This document shows, one piece after another, positions 26,013-34,888 of a DNA stretch of 64,000 nt. Every line of letters starts with the position of its first letter. Position 1 is the first letter of the stretch. Both the position numbers and the translations under genes were made by a program. Origin of the DNA: Paenibacillus sp. FSL H8-0537 (lineage in GTDB: Bacteria; Bacillota; Bacilli; Paenibacillales; Paenibacillaceae); NCBI RefSeq assembly GCF_038051995.1, contig NZ_CP150290.1, forward strand, positions 607,501 to 671,500, read 5' to 3'. The notes below the pieces were generated by a model. The model was given only the letters and a program-made list of their open reading frames with translations. It ran no database searches and was not told the DNA's origin.

Positions 26013-27094
26013 ATATTGGAGCCCGCGTGCTGAAGACCGGATTGTCCGTTACGCTGGCGATTTTTCTGAGCCAGTTTTTCGGCTTTCCGTCCAGCCTTAT
26101 TACGGCAGTAGCTGCTATTTTGACGATTCAGCCTTCCATCTACCGTTCCTGGCAGCAAATTCTCGATCAAATTCAGACGAACCTGCTTGGCGCAGGAATT
26201 GCCCTTGCTGCGATGAAGGTATTTGGTCATACGCCGATTGCGGTGGGCCTCGTCTGTATCGCCGTTATCCTTATTTGTATCCGGTTGAAAATGGAAACGA
26301 CCATCGGAGTGACCCTTGTTATGGTCATTGCTATTATGGAAGCGCATGGACAAGGATTAGACGTGGCGCTGCAGCGATTTTTAATGGTCCTTACGGGTAT
26401 GGGGGCCGCTTTCACGATTAATGTTCTCGTATTTCCTCCACGCCCGCGCAAGCAATTCACGGAACAGGTGCATCTCGCCTACGGGCAAATGTCTTTGCTG
26501 CTGCGAACCGCCGTTTCCAACGAAATGAAGGAGAGCGTGTTCCGGCAGGAGAAGGAAACCTTGCATGTGTCGGTGCGTAAGCTGGAGGATCGCTACACCT
26601 TGTTTGAGGAAGAGCGCAAGGTGCTTGCCCAGGCTAAAAAAAGCCATGCCAGACAGCTGCTCGTCTCCAAGCAGACAATCAAGGCGCTGCAAAAGGGCGT
26701 TGATCTGCTTGAGGCTGTGGAGGAGCATTATTTTGCCGCTGCCGAGGCTGGGAAATGGGCGCAGCGCTTCGATCACCAGATTGAGGAGCTGACCAAATAC
26801 CACGAATCGATTTTGCTCAAAATCGAAGGCAAGATGAAGCCTAACTTGAGCTTCGAGCCGGAGGAAGAGCGTGAAGCCCGCCTCATTACCGACCTGACGG
26901 ATTATTTCCGCGAGGGGCGGGACGAGCATAAGCGCCTTGTGTTCGTCGCGTCGGCTATTTTCGAATATGCCTACCATCTGCGGAGGCTGGAGAAAATCGT
27001 GGATCAGGTCCAGCAGCGCGGCATGTCGCCCGAGGAATGGAAGGGAGAAGCGAATGCCAGCGGCAGAGAGGCCAAGGTTAGCGCACAGGAATGA
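26009..27094 (+). CDS. Aromatic acid exporter family membrane protein
   Basis: 361 residues. Five or six N-terminal membrane helices (QPSIYRSWQQILDQIQTNLLGA is the typical ArAE motif region, written here only in outline), then a long helical cytoplasmic domain (about 150-345) with coiled-coil character. The family (FUSC/ArAE_1) exports aromatic acids or similar small molecules; the substrate is unknown. It overlaps the stop of the alkylation-repair gene by four bases, so translation is coupled. Confidence 0.82.
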   Translation: MNIGARVLKTGLSVTLAIFLSQFFGFPSSLITAVAAILTIQPSIYRSWQQILDQIQTNLLGAGIALAAMKVFGHTPIAVGLVCIAVILICIRLKMETTIGVTLVMVIAIMEAHGQGLDVALQRFLMVLTGMGAAFTINVLVFPPRPRKQFTEQVHLAYGQMSLLLRTAVSNEMKESVFRQEKETLHVSVRKLEDRYTLFEEERKVLAQAKKSHARQLLVSKQTIKALQKGVDLLEAVEEHYFAAAEAGKWAQRFDHQIEELTKYHESILLKIEGKMKPNLSFEPEEEREARLITDLTDYFREGRDEHKRLVFVASAIFEYAYHLRRLEKIVDQVQQRGMSPEEWKGEANASGREAKVSAQE

Positions 27095-27125
27095 CAGGCA
27101 GCTGAAGCTGAATGAAGGAGAGTGC

Positions 27126-27185
27126 AAAAAAACCGTCCTTCGTCAATTGATGATCGATCATTTGACGAAGAGGCGGTTTTTTTGT
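27126..27185 (+). terminator. Rho-independent terminator
   Basis: Long interrupted stem (AAAAAACCG..CTTCGTCAA with TTGACGAAG..CGGTTTTTT) ending in T residues. Confidence 0.8.
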
Positions 27186-27219
27186 TTACTTTGCTATTGT
27201 TCGTCAATCAAACCATAAG

Positions 27220-27531
27220 CTATTCGGTCTTATTGCTGCCCTCATGGCGTCTTGGATGCTGCATATGGGCTTCAGGATCCTTGTCATCGTCTTTGGGGAT
27301 GAGCCGCGGATCGGTTCGCCCTTCATGATGGTTGTCGAAGTCCAGTTCCACCAGCCGCCAAGTCGCCGTCCCCATCTGGGGATCGGCTGGAAACACCTCG
27401 CCGCGCTCCAGTTTCTCTTCACGATTCCAATCGTTGCGGTATACACCCGCCACTTCAACAGGCTCGCCCGACATCGGCTTCATCTCATTGTATTGATGCT
27501 GCTGTTCTTGGTCCAATTGCTGTTCGTTCAT
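27220..27531 (-). CDS. Small acidic/hydrophilic unknown protein, 103 aa
   Basis: 103 residues, Gln/Glu/Asp-rich, no membrane segment. The middle part SGEPVEVAGVYRNDW...GEVFPADPQMGTATWRLVE has the look of a small conserved beta module (GVYR...F P..W). Start 27531 chosen for AGGGAG upstream. No function is recognised. Confidence 0.65.
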   Translation of the reverse strand: MNEQQLDQEQQHQYNEMKPMSGEPVEVAGVYRNDWNREEKLERGEVFPADPQMGTATWRLVELDFDNHHEGRTDPRLIPKDDDKDPEAHMQHPRRHEGSNKTE

Positions 27532-27622
27532 CGTATCTCCCTTTCCAGGCCTGCATAGTCCGTCCAACATGACGGCGGGTCATTCTGCTATAGCATGCCT
27601 CAAAAGGGAATATGTATGAGTG

Positions 27623-28225
27623 CTAATGGATATAACGTTTTTCCAGCCGCTTGCCGCCGAACCACATTAGCACAATGACGGTGCAGGCAACGACGATGCG
27701 CCAAGGCTCATGGGCGAAGTTTCCAATATCAAAGCTGAGCAGCGATACGCATAAAATCATGACCGCCTTGCCGAGAAGGGTTGCGATGATGAACGTGCGG
27801 AAGGGCACGGCGCTTAAGCCCGACACAATGTTAATGAGCGAGGACGGCGAAAATGGAAAGCAGGCGAGCAGGAACAGCGGCGTAAAGCCGCGATGCTCGA
27901 TCCATTCGAAGAACCGCCCGGATTTCGGGAAGCGCCGCTCGACTTTTGCTTTGACATTTTTCCCGAGCTTGCGCACGACCCAGAAAACGCCGATGGCCCC
28001 AGCAGAAACGCCAATCCAGGAAAATAAGAAGCCGAACCATAGGCCGAAAATATTGGCATTGGCCGCCACAATCGCCAGCAAAGGCAGAAACGGCAGGAAG
28101 GCCTCCAGCAGAGGTAAAAGGATGCCAAGCAGCGGTCCGAATTCCCGATAGCTTTCCAGCGTGCGCTGCAGATGCTCTAAATCCATATGCTTTATTTGTT
28201 CTATCCAATTTTGCAGCAACGCCAT
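27623..28225 (-). CDS. TVP38/TMEM64 (VTT/DedA-like) membrane protein
   Basis: 200 residues. Five to six membrane segments and the VTT core: EAFLPFLPLLAIVAANANIFG, RRFPKSGRFFEWIEHRGFTP and ACFPFSPSSLINIVSGLS. DedA/VTT proteins act in lipid flipping and membrane homeostasis; some export undecaprenyl phosphate, but the precise role of this member is unknown. Single gene. Confidence 0.85.
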   Translation of the reverse strand: MALLQNWIEQIKHMDLEHLQRTLESYREFGPLLGILLPLLEAFLPFLPLLAIVAANANIFGLWFGFLFSWIGVSAGAIGVFWVVRKLGKNVKAKVERRFPKSGRFFEWIEHRGFTPLFLLACFPFSPSSLINIVSGLSAVPFRTFIIATLLGKAVMILCVSLLSFDIGNFAHEPWRIVVACTVIVLMWFGGKRLEKRYIH

Positions 28226-28362
28226 ACGTTAACACCCTCACTCACTTGATCAAAATATCAGCCGTTCTAAAAGACATCGTATGGCTTAAACAATACCAGA
28301 AAATAGTGGTAGATGCCAAGCTCCCGCATGTGGAACAAGCCAGACCTGCCAGCTCGAGCTCG

Positions 28363-30390
28363 TTACCCCTGCTCTAAAATAGACGCCTCGCGGTTGCGGA
28401 TAAACTGCCGCAGCTTATTGGCAAGGTCCCGATTGATTTCTCCACGCTCATACAAGGTCTGCACCTCGACCCGCTCTGCCTGAATGGCAACCCAATGCAA
28501 ATCGCGCTGCACGTCGGCGTCGCCTCCATTTTGTTTCGGCGATATCGGCTTTTGAAGCTTTTCCTTTATAAAATGGTAATGGCTGATCAGCTCGCTCCGC
28601 TCCTCTGAGCCGGACTCGTCCAGGCGGTTATCGAAAGTGTCGATAACCGACTCGCAGGCTCGCAGCTTCATCCTTCTCAGCGCCTCGCGATCGGCTTGGC
28701 CTATCTTGGCATTGGCAGGCGATTTCGATTTTTTGAGGGGGAGCATCTCCAGCGGGAGCCTCATCAGCTTTCTCATAATAATCGGCCAAAAGCTTCGGCG
28801 TCCCGCCAGCATCAGCTCAAGCTGCTCGAGGCTTCGTTCGAACAGTTCGAACTGCTGCTCGCTGATTTCCCCTTGTGCCAGCATGCGGCGGGCAGCTTCC
28901 CGCTCCATGCGGAATGCCTCAAAGCGCAGGTCAATGATCCCCTCATCAACTTGCTTCGTTGTCAGCCGGGGCTTCTGAAGCTCCAGCATGCGGAACCAAC
29001 GCTCATATTCGGCAAGGACGGCAGCCGTTTCCGCTTCATTTTCCTTGCTCGCTGCTTGGTGGATGGCCTCAATGGCCGCATTCATCATTTTGAGCTGCCC
29101 TTGGCGCTCTTTCTCCGTCCGTTTTGATTCATTGCCCGTATCGCTGCTGCTTGCTAGTAGCGGAAGCACGGTGCTCGCGACGAGCAGCGATAACAGAATA
29201 ACCGCAGTCGCAAGAAAAATAATGACATTCCGCTCGGGAAACGGATTTCCGTCGGCTAGAAACAGTGGAATGGAGAACGCCCCGGCAAGCGTGATGGCAC
29301 CGCGTACGCCAGAAAGCGAGGTCATGACTAATATTTTAAACGAAGGCTTCTCGCGCTGCTGCTCAGAGCCGAATAAGCGGCCCCCTCTTGTAAAGGCGTA
29401 CGTCCACAAAAATCGCAGAAGCAATAGCAGTACGAAAATGAAGCAAGCATAGCCTGTCACCTGAAGCGAGTTAATCGCAGGATTAACAAAAATGGTACTG
29501 AAGACGACAGGTATTTGCAGTCCTAATATGACAAAAACGAGTCCATTCAGTATGTACAAAATAACCGACCATGTATGGTCAGGCACCTCATCGTTCCGGG
29601 CCCGAGCCTTATCGTATTCATCGCGTTCAACGGCATGGACGACGCCTCCGGCTACAGCGGCCAAAATACCGGATACGCCAAGATGCTCGCCAGTCAAATA
29701 AAGAGCAAATGGCGTGAGCATATGGATAAGCATATGCAGCGTTGGATCTTCCAGACCAGAACGGCGCAAAACAGCGCGAAGTCCTGTAATCAGGAAGGCC
29801 AGCACGCACCCGACCGCAAGGCCGCCCGTCGCAATAACGACAAAGCTGATGCTTGCTTTCGTTAAGGAAAATGTGCCGGTTAGCGCAGCTGCCATCGCAA
29901 ATTTAAAGGCGACGAGCCCGGAGGCGTCGTTCATCAGCGCTTCCCCTTCCAGCAAATGCCGCAGGCTCTTTGGCAGATGAACCCGCCCCGCTAATGCGTT
30001 GACCGCTACAGCATCGGTCGGAGACAGCAGGGCAGCAAGTCCAAACGCTGCCGGCAGCGCAATGGACGGAATCATAAAGTGGATCGCATAGCCGATAAGA
30101 AATACGGTGACAAACACAAGGCCGACAGCGAGTAGGAAAATCGGGGCGCGAAGCCTCCATAATTCATTGCGCGGCGTATGCTTGCCATCGTTATACAGCA
30201 GCGGAGCTACGAACAATATGAAAAATAGCTCGGGCTCCAGCGTCATATGGACGCCAGACGGTAGAAGCGTAATCCCAATGCCAAGCGCAATTTGGATAAG
30301 TGGAGCTGGAACAACCGGAAGATGCCGATTGATAATATTGGACAGCCCGATCAGAGCAAGCAAAATTAATATGGAGGAAAATATAGCCAT
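28363..30390 (-). CDS. Na+(K+)/H+ antiporter, CPA1 family
   Basis: 675 residues. About twelve membrane helices in the first ~420 residues with the CPA1 core (LLSPTDAVAVNAL, LLEGEALMNDASGLVAFK with the ion-binding Asp, LSGVRGAITLAGAFSIPL), followed by a ~250-residue hydrophilic, Glu/Arg-rich helical C terminus that probably regulates transport. Similar in layout to NhaG/NhaK of Bacillus. Exchanges external protons for cytoplasmic Na+ or K+. GAGAGGG upstream of the ATG. Confidence 0.9.
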   Translation of the reverse strand: MAIFSSILILLALIGLSNIINRHLPVVPAPLIQIALGIGITLLPSGVHMTLEPELFFILFVAPLLYNDGKHTPRNELWRLRAPIFLLAVGLVFVTVFLIGYAIHFMIPSIALPAAFGLAALLSPTDAVAVNALAGRVHLPKSLRHLLEGEALMNDASGLVAFKFAMAAALTGTFSLTKASISFVVIATGGLAVGCVLAFLITGLRAVLRRSGLEDPTLHMLIHMLTPFALYLTGEHLGVSGILAAVAGGVVHAVERDEYDKARARNDEVPDHTWSVILYILNGLVFVILGLQIPVVFSTIFVNPAINSLQVTGYACFIFVLLLLLRFLWTYAFTRGGRLFGSEQQREKPSFKILVMTSLSGVRGAITLAGAFSIPLFLADGNPFPERNVIIFLATAVILLSLLVASTVLPLLASSSDTGNESKRTEKERQGQLKMMNAAIEAIHQAASKENEAETAAVLAEYERWFRMLELQKPRLTTKQVDEGIIDLRFEAFRMEREAARRMLAQGEISEQQFELFERSLEQLELMLAGRRSFWPIIMRKLMRLPLEMLPLKKSKSPANAKIGQADREALRRMKLRACESVIDTFDNRLDESGSEERSELISHYHFIKEKLQKPISPKQNGGDADVQRDLHWVAIQAERVEVQTLYERGEINRDLANKLRQFIRNREASILEQG

Positions 30391-30531
30391 TCCATCACCC
30401 TCTCTTGTAATTGCGTTCAGCTGCTGCTGTCGCTCATGACGGGCTTATTTTCACCTATGTAACTAAATTTTACCCATAATCAGTCTTAATGCTTTCTAGG
30501 AGGAGCAGCAGGCTTTGCATGCGCTTTCAGC

Positions 30532-30560
30532 TTGGTTATGGACTTTCGGTTATGTATAAT
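30532..30560 (+). promoter_or_regulatory. Sigma-A promoter
   Basis: TTGGTT (30532-30537), 17-bp spacer, TATAAT (30555-30560), 49 bp before the aldo/keto reductase ATG. Confidence 0.7.
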
Positions 30561-30609
30561 AGGAAGGGTATGGCAATCAAAAAAAGGATTGAAGGAGTGA
30601 CTTTCTTTT

Positions 30610-31587
30610 ATGCAATACACTTATTTGGGTCAGTCAGGTTTGCGCGTTAGCCGCTTATGCCTTGGTACCATGAATTTTGGTGTGGATACAGATGAGAAGG
30701 AAGCGTTCCGGATTTTGGATGCCGCATTAGATGCGGGCATTAATTTTATTGATACGGCGAACATTTATGGCTGGGGCGAAAACTCTGGACGTACGGAGGA
30801 AATTATCGGAAAATGGTTCAGTCAAGGCGGCGGACGCCGTGAGCGTACCGTGCTGGCAACCAAAGTATATGGCGATATGAATGATGACCATGATGGGCCG
30901 AACCGAGAAGCCGGCTTGTCCGCTTATAAAATTCGCCGCCATCTGGAAGGCTCGCTGCGCCGCCTGCAGACGGATCATATTGAGCTGTATCAGATGCATC
31001 ATGTGGATCGTAACGTCCATTGGAATGAATTGTGGAGCGCATTTGAAACGGCTGTCTCGCAAGGCAAAATCGGGTATGTCGGCTCTAGCAACTTTGCTGG
31101 CTGGGATATTGCTGTGGCGCAGGGTGAAGCAAAAGCGAGAGGGATTTTGGGGCTCGTATCCGAGCAGCACAAATATAATTTGCTGTGCCGTTTGCCGGAG
31201 CTGGAGGTGCTTCCTGCATCGAAGGCGCTCGGTCTTGGCGTTATTCCGTGGAGTCCACTGGATGGGGGGCTGCTTGCGGGCAATCACCGCAGGGATAATG
31301 GCGGACGCCGCAGTGGAGACACCAAGCGTCTGGACAAGCATCGCGCGCAGCTGGGCGAATATGGCAAGCTTTGCGATGAGCTGGGTGAGCCTGAGGATCT
31401 CGTATCGCTCGCATGGCTGCTGGCGAATCCGGCGGTTACGGCTCCGATTATTGGGGTGCGCACGCTGGAGCAGTTCGAGCGCTCGCTTCGTGCGGTAGAG
31501 CTAGAGCTGGATAGCGCGACGCTCGCCCGTATCGATGAGATTTTCCCAGGACCGGGCGGCGATGCGCCTAAAGCTTACGCTTGGTAA
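30610..31587 (+). CDS. Aldo/keto reductase
   Basis: 325 residues, NADPH-dependent (beta/alpha)8 reductase of the Kv-beta/YhdN-like group. Catalytic Asp48, Tyr53, Lys85 and His130 are present; the SNFAGWDIA and PIIGVRTLEQFERSL segments are the usual substrate/cofactor regions. It differs from the reductase at 7366 mainly in the loop NDDHDGPNREAGLS and is not a recent duplicate. Physiological substrate unknown. Own promoter. Confidence 0.9.
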   Translation: MQYTYLGQSGLRVSRLCLGTMNFGVDTDEKEAFRILDAALDAGINFIDTANIYGWGENSGRTEEIIGKWFSQGGGRRERTVLATKVYGDMNDDHDGPNREAGLSAYKIRRHLEGSLRRLQTDHIELYQMHHVDRNVHWNELWSAFETAVSQGKIGYVGSSNFAGWDIAVAQGEAKARGILGLVSEQHKYNLLCRLPELEVLPASKALGLGVIPWSPLDGGLLAGNHRRDNGGRRSGDTKRLDKHRAQLGEYGKLCDELGEPEDLVSLAWLLANPAVTAPIIGVRTLEQFERSLRAVELELDSATLARIDEIFPGPGGDAPKAYAW

Positions 31588-31609
31588 TTGGTGATTGAAT
31601 AGCCGTTCA

Positions 31610-32878
31610 TCAAATTAATAAATTAAATAGTACAGGATCTTTGTTCAACTCGATGAAGGAATAGCCTTTCATCTGCATGCGGCTGATCAAGGGCTCATAG
31701 TCCTTACGGTGCTTCAGCTCAATGCCGACGAGTGAGGGGCCATTGTCCTTATTGTGCTTTTTCGTATACTCGAAGCGGGTGATGTCATCGGTCGGACCGA
31801 GCACATCATCGAGAAATTCTCGCAGCGCACCCGCGCGCTGCGGGAAATTTAACATGAAATAATGCTTGTATCCTTCATAAATGAGCGAACGCTCCTTAAT
31901 CTCCTGCATGCGGTCAATATCGTTATTCCCTCCGCTAATGACGCACACGACTGTTTTTCCGGCAATCTGATCCCTGAACATTTCAAGCGCAGCTATAGGC
32001 AGCGCACCGGCTGGCTCCGCTACAATCGCATTTTCATTGTAAAGATCGAGCATGGTCGTACAAATTTTGCCCTCGGGAACAGGCACGGTATCATCGAGCA
32101 ATTCGCGGCAGATCGCGAACGTCAGCTTGCCGATCCGCTTTACTGCAGCGCCATCGACGAATTTGTCGATATGCTCAAGCGTAACGACTTCCCCGGCATC
32201 TAGCGATTCGCGCAGCGACTGAGCCCCTTCTGGTTCTACGCCAATCACTTTCGTTTCCGGCGAAATGGCTTTTACATATGAAGCTACACCAGCAGCAAGG
32301 CCGCCGCCGCCTACAGCCACAAATACAAAATCCGGCACCGTATCCGACGCTTCCATCAGTTCTTGTCCGACTGTGCCATTGCCGGCAATAATTTTCAAAT
32401 CGTCAAACGGATGAACGAAAGCCGTACCGCTGCGCTCGCTCTCCTTAATGGCTTCTGCATAAGCATCATCAAAGGTGTCGCCAGTCAAAATAACCTCGAC
32501 ACTGTCGCCACCGAAGAAGGACACTTGGTTTACCTTCTGGCGCGGCGTTGTGCTAGGCATATAAATTTTGCCCGGGATGCCAAGCGCATGGCAGGAGTAG
32601 GCAACGCCCTGCGCATGATTGCCTGCGCTTGCGCAGACGACACCTGCGGCAAGCCGCTCTGGCGGCAGTGAACGCATTAAATGGTAGGCACCGCGAATTT
32701 TAAAGGAACGCACAATTTGCAAATCCTCGCGTTTCAGCAGGACATTGCAGCCGTAGCGCTCGGAGAGCACGCGATTATATTGCAGGGGCGTGCGGAGAAT
32801 GACGTCTTTCAAATGCATTTGGGCGTGAACGATGTCTTCAAGCCCAACTCTAGGCGAGTGAGATGATAAATATTCCAT
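31610..32878 (-). CDS. ilvA: Threonine dehydratase (biosynthetic)
   Basis: 422 residues. A PLP enzyme that turns threonine into 2-oxobutanoate, the first step to isoleucine. PLP lysine Lys60 (SFKIRGA), glycine loop VGGGGLAAG, and a single C-terminal ACT-like regulatory domain (about 330-422, YFMLNFPQRAGALREFL), i.e. the shorter Bacillus-type IlvA. AAGGTGG upstream of the ATG. Its long leader contains the 97-bp palindromic repeats at 32905-33143. Confidence 0.93.
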   Translation of the reverse strand: MEYLSSHSPRVGLEDIVHAQMHLKDVILRTPLQYNRVLSERYGCNVLLKREDLQIVRSFKIRGAYHLMRSLPPERLAAGVVCASAGNHAQGVAYSCHALGIPGKIYMPSTTPRQKVNQVSFFGGDSVEVILTGDTFDDAYAEAIKESERSGTAFVHPFDDLKIIAGNGTVGQELMEASDTVPDFVFVAVGGGGLAAGVASYVKAISPETKVIGVEPEGAQSLRESLDAGEVVTLEHIDKFVDGAAVKRIGKLTFAICRELLDDTVPVPEGKICTTMLDLYNENAIVAEPAGALPIAALEMFRDQIAGKTVVCVISGGNNDIDRMQEIKERSLIYEGYKHYFMLNFPQRAGALREFLDDVLGPTDDITRFEYTKKHNKDNGPSLVGIELKHRKDYEPLISRMQMKGYSFIELNKDPVLFNLLI

Positions 32879-32904
32879 GTGAGGCCACCTTCCAGGATTG
32901 TTTC

Positions 32905-33143
32905 CAAACGCGCCACGCCGCCAGAGGAGGCGACAGCCGTTTCACCTTGAAATATAGGAAAGAATGTGATGGTTCTATCCTTTCTCTATATTTCTCGGAC
33001 TGAAACGCGCTGCGCCGCCAAAGGAGGCGACAGCCGTTTCACCTTGAAATATAGGAAAGTATATGATTTTATCATCCTTTCTCTATATTTCTCGGATTGA
33101 AACGCGCCACGCCGCCAGAGGAGGCGACAGCCGTTTCACCTTG
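32905..33143. repeat. 97-bp tandem palindromic repeat (three GC-rich hairpins)
   Basis: Three GC-rich hairpin units (AAACGCGC..GCCGCC-loop-GGAGGCGA..CCGTTTC plus CACCTTG) begin at 32906, 33003 and 33100, exactly 97 bp apart. Between them lie AT-rich inverted repeats (GAAATATAGGAAAG with CTTTCTCTATATTTC). The array lies between the predicted ilvA promoter and its ATG, so it should be transcribed. A single related copy lies at 37715-37813. A REP/BIME-like dispersed element is likely. Confidence 0.85.
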
Positions 33144-33156
33144 CTTGTTGTTGCTC

Positions 33157-33185
33157 ATTATAGCACTATCGAAGACAATGCATAA
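33157..33185 (-). promoter_or_regulatory. Candidate ilvA promoter
   Basis: On the minus strand TTATGC (33185-33180), 17-bp spacer, TATAAT (33162-33157). The -10 is perfect and the -35 is poor. If used, the ilvA leader is about 270 nt and contains the whole hairpin array. Confidence 0.45.
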
Positions 33186-33288
33186 CCATGGAATTACAGG
33201 GGGAGGACCAAGTAGTATGGCAAAAGAATGAACAACGGGCGAATGCTGCCCACGGCTAGGCACATTTTCCAATTTCGATAGATAATGA

Positions 33289-33344
33289 TTGACATTAGGT
33301 ATGAGAATAGTTATCATATACTACGAAAGTGATAATCATTATCA
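33289..33344 (+). promoter_or_regulatory. Sigma-A promoter with two Fur boxes
   Basis: TTGACA (33289-33294), 17-bp spacer, TATCAT (33312-33317). TGAGAATAGTTATCA (33302-33316) covers the -10 with two mismatches to the 7-1-7 Fur box, and TGATAATCATTATCA (33330-33344), just past the predicted start of transcription, is a perfect 7-1-7 box. This is a textbook iron-repressed promoter. Confidence 0.85.
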
Positions 33345-33441
33345 TTTTGTCCACTTATACAATGATGCAAAATAATATACGATAGTATATATTGATGGAG
33401 CTGGTTTAATCGTGGCAGAGTTTAATCGCAAGGAGCACCAA

Positions 33442-34251
33442 ATGAATGATGCGCCAGCCGAAACGGGCAAGCCGTGGAATTGGCAGCTGTTCCCGTTCTC
33501 ATCAGTGAAGGCAGGCGAGGATGCGCTGTACGTGGCATCGGTTGGTTATGGCGTCTATCAGATTAATGGCGAAGAGCAATGGTTGAAGCTTAGTGCAGGG
33601 ATGCCGCAATCGGCAATGGTTAATCGACTGCAGCTGCAAAGCAGCGTGCTTCATGCCTGCACGAGTGAAGGACTTTATCAATATACAAATGGGCAATGGG
33701 TGAATGATGGTCTTGCCATTCCTTGCTATCAATACCGGATGCTTGGTGGCACAGGTTATGCGGCAACGGATTATGGGCTGTGGTCAAATTCGGGAAGCCG
33801 CTGGGAGAAGTCAGCCTGCGCCGACAAGCGGGTCTATGATTTCATGAACCTGCCGCAATATCTCGTCGTTGGTCATGAAAGCGGAGTCGCGCTGTACGAC
33901 CGTTTTATGGATGAGTGGGCCGAGTTTGAGCTGGGCCGTGCGGTTACAAGCCTTGCTGTATACCGAGGACATCTCATTGGCGTCAGCGATCGCGGCGAGC
34001 TGATGATTGGCGACAAGAAGGGGCGGTTTGACCGCATCCGCTTCAGCAAGCAGTTTATTTTCTCCATTGTTGCGAAGGGGAAAGATATTTATGTATGTAC
34101 GGATAAAGGCTTGTTTCAGCTCGCTTATATCCGCAATCAAGTAACGCTGCTGTCTGTGAAGCTGGGCATTCCGGTGACGGATGTGGATCTGCAGGGCGAC
34201 AGCTTGTATATGGCCACGTTGTTTCAAGGTATTCAAATGATGGATGCCTAG
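33442..34251 (+). CDS. Unknown beta-propeller-like protein, Fur-controlled
   Basis: 269 residues, no signal peptide or membrane segment. Repeating beta-strand units of the type DALYVASVGYGVYQINGEE, VLHACTSEGLYQYTNGQ, TGYAATDYGLWSNSGS, KDIYVCTDKGLFQL and DSLYMATLFQGIQMMD suggest a six- or seven-bladed propeller like the YncE/two-component-propeller type. ATG 33442 (AAGGAG six bases upstream) is preferred to GTG 33412. It is the first gene behind the Fur promoter and is followed by flavodoxin, so it is expected to be made under iron limitation. The function is unknown. Confidence 0.7.
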   Translation: MNDAPAETGKPWNWQLFPFSSVKAGEDALYVASVGYGVYQINGEEQWLKLSAGMPQSAMVNRLQLQSSVLHACTSEGLYQYTNGQWVNDGLAIPCYQYRMLGGTGYAATDYGLWSNSGSRWEKSACADKRVYDFMNLPQYLVVGHESGVALYDRFMDEWAEFELGRAVTSLAVYRGHLIGVSDRGELMIGDKKGRFDRIRFSKQFIFSIVAKGKDIYVCTDKGLFQLAYIRNQVTLLSVKLGIPVTDVDLQGDSLYMATLFQGIQMMDA

Positions 34252-34371
34252 TTCATATAAAATCAGCCATCTGCGCGCGGAGGAGAGACTGCTCTCCCCC
34301 AGCTGATGGGAAACAAAGCAGCCGATTGTCCAAAATGGCGACGGCTATTTACACTTGGGAGGAATGTATAG

Positions 34372-34824
34372 GTGTCAAAGGTAATTGTGGTATACGCGAG
34401 CATGACGGGTAATACAGAGGAAATGGCTGAGGCAATTGTTGCTGGAGCACAGGAAGCGGGCGTTGAGGTTGTATCGAAGGAAGCTTTCGATGCAAATGCA
34501 GCTGATTTGCTGGAGTACGATGGCATCATTATCGGCGCGTATACTTGGGGAGACGGCGAGCTTCCAGATGAAATTCTTGATTTCTATGAGGAGCTTGAAG
34601 GACTTGACCTCAGCGGCCGCAAAGCAGCCGTATTCGGTTCGGGGGATTCCTCCTATCCTGTATTTTGCGGCGCGGTTGATACCATCGAAGCTAAGCTGCG
34701 CGAGCTAGGGGCAGAAATTGTCTCCGAAAGCCTGAAGGTTGAATACAACCCTTCCGATGATGAGAAAGAACAATGCAAAAACCTAGGCAAGCAAGTAGCT
34801 GGCCTTGTAACTGTAGCGGGCTAA
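34372..34824 (+). CDS. Short-chain flavodoxin
   Basis: 150 residues with the FMN phosphate loop SMTGNTEEMAE (10-20), and isoalloxazine loops GAYTWGDGELPDE and GSGDSSYPVFCGA. Flavodoxins replace ferredoxin as electron carriers when iron is scarce. The gene starts with GTG, GGGAGGAATG upstream, and lies in the same direction behind the Fur-type promoter at 33289, so it fits the iron-starvation response like YkuN/YkuP of B. subtilis. Confidence 0.93.
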   Translation: MSKVIVVYASMTGNTEEMAEAIVAGAQEAGVEVVSKEAFDANAADLLEYDGIIIGAYTWGDGELPDEILDFYEELEGLDLSGRKAAVFGSGDSSYPVFCGAVDTIEAKLRELGAEIVSESLKVEYNPSDDEKEQCKNLGKQVAGLVTVAG

Positions 34825-34888
34825 TAAGAAGGGCGGCAGTTGCTGCTTTATTTCTAAGTGACCCGCAAGAAAGATGAGGTGGCCGATT

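Noticed and set aside
26381..27127. A 248-codon minus-strand ORF
   Set aside because: Antisense to the cytoplasmic helical domain of the aromatic acid exporter; Leu/His/Gln-rich antisense composition.
32905..33143. CRISPR array
   Set aside because: The repeats are palindromic 97-bp tandem units without unique spacers, and no cas genes are near.
33205..33260. Possible leaderless coding start from ATGGCAAAAGAATGA
   Set aside because: The frame stops after four codons.
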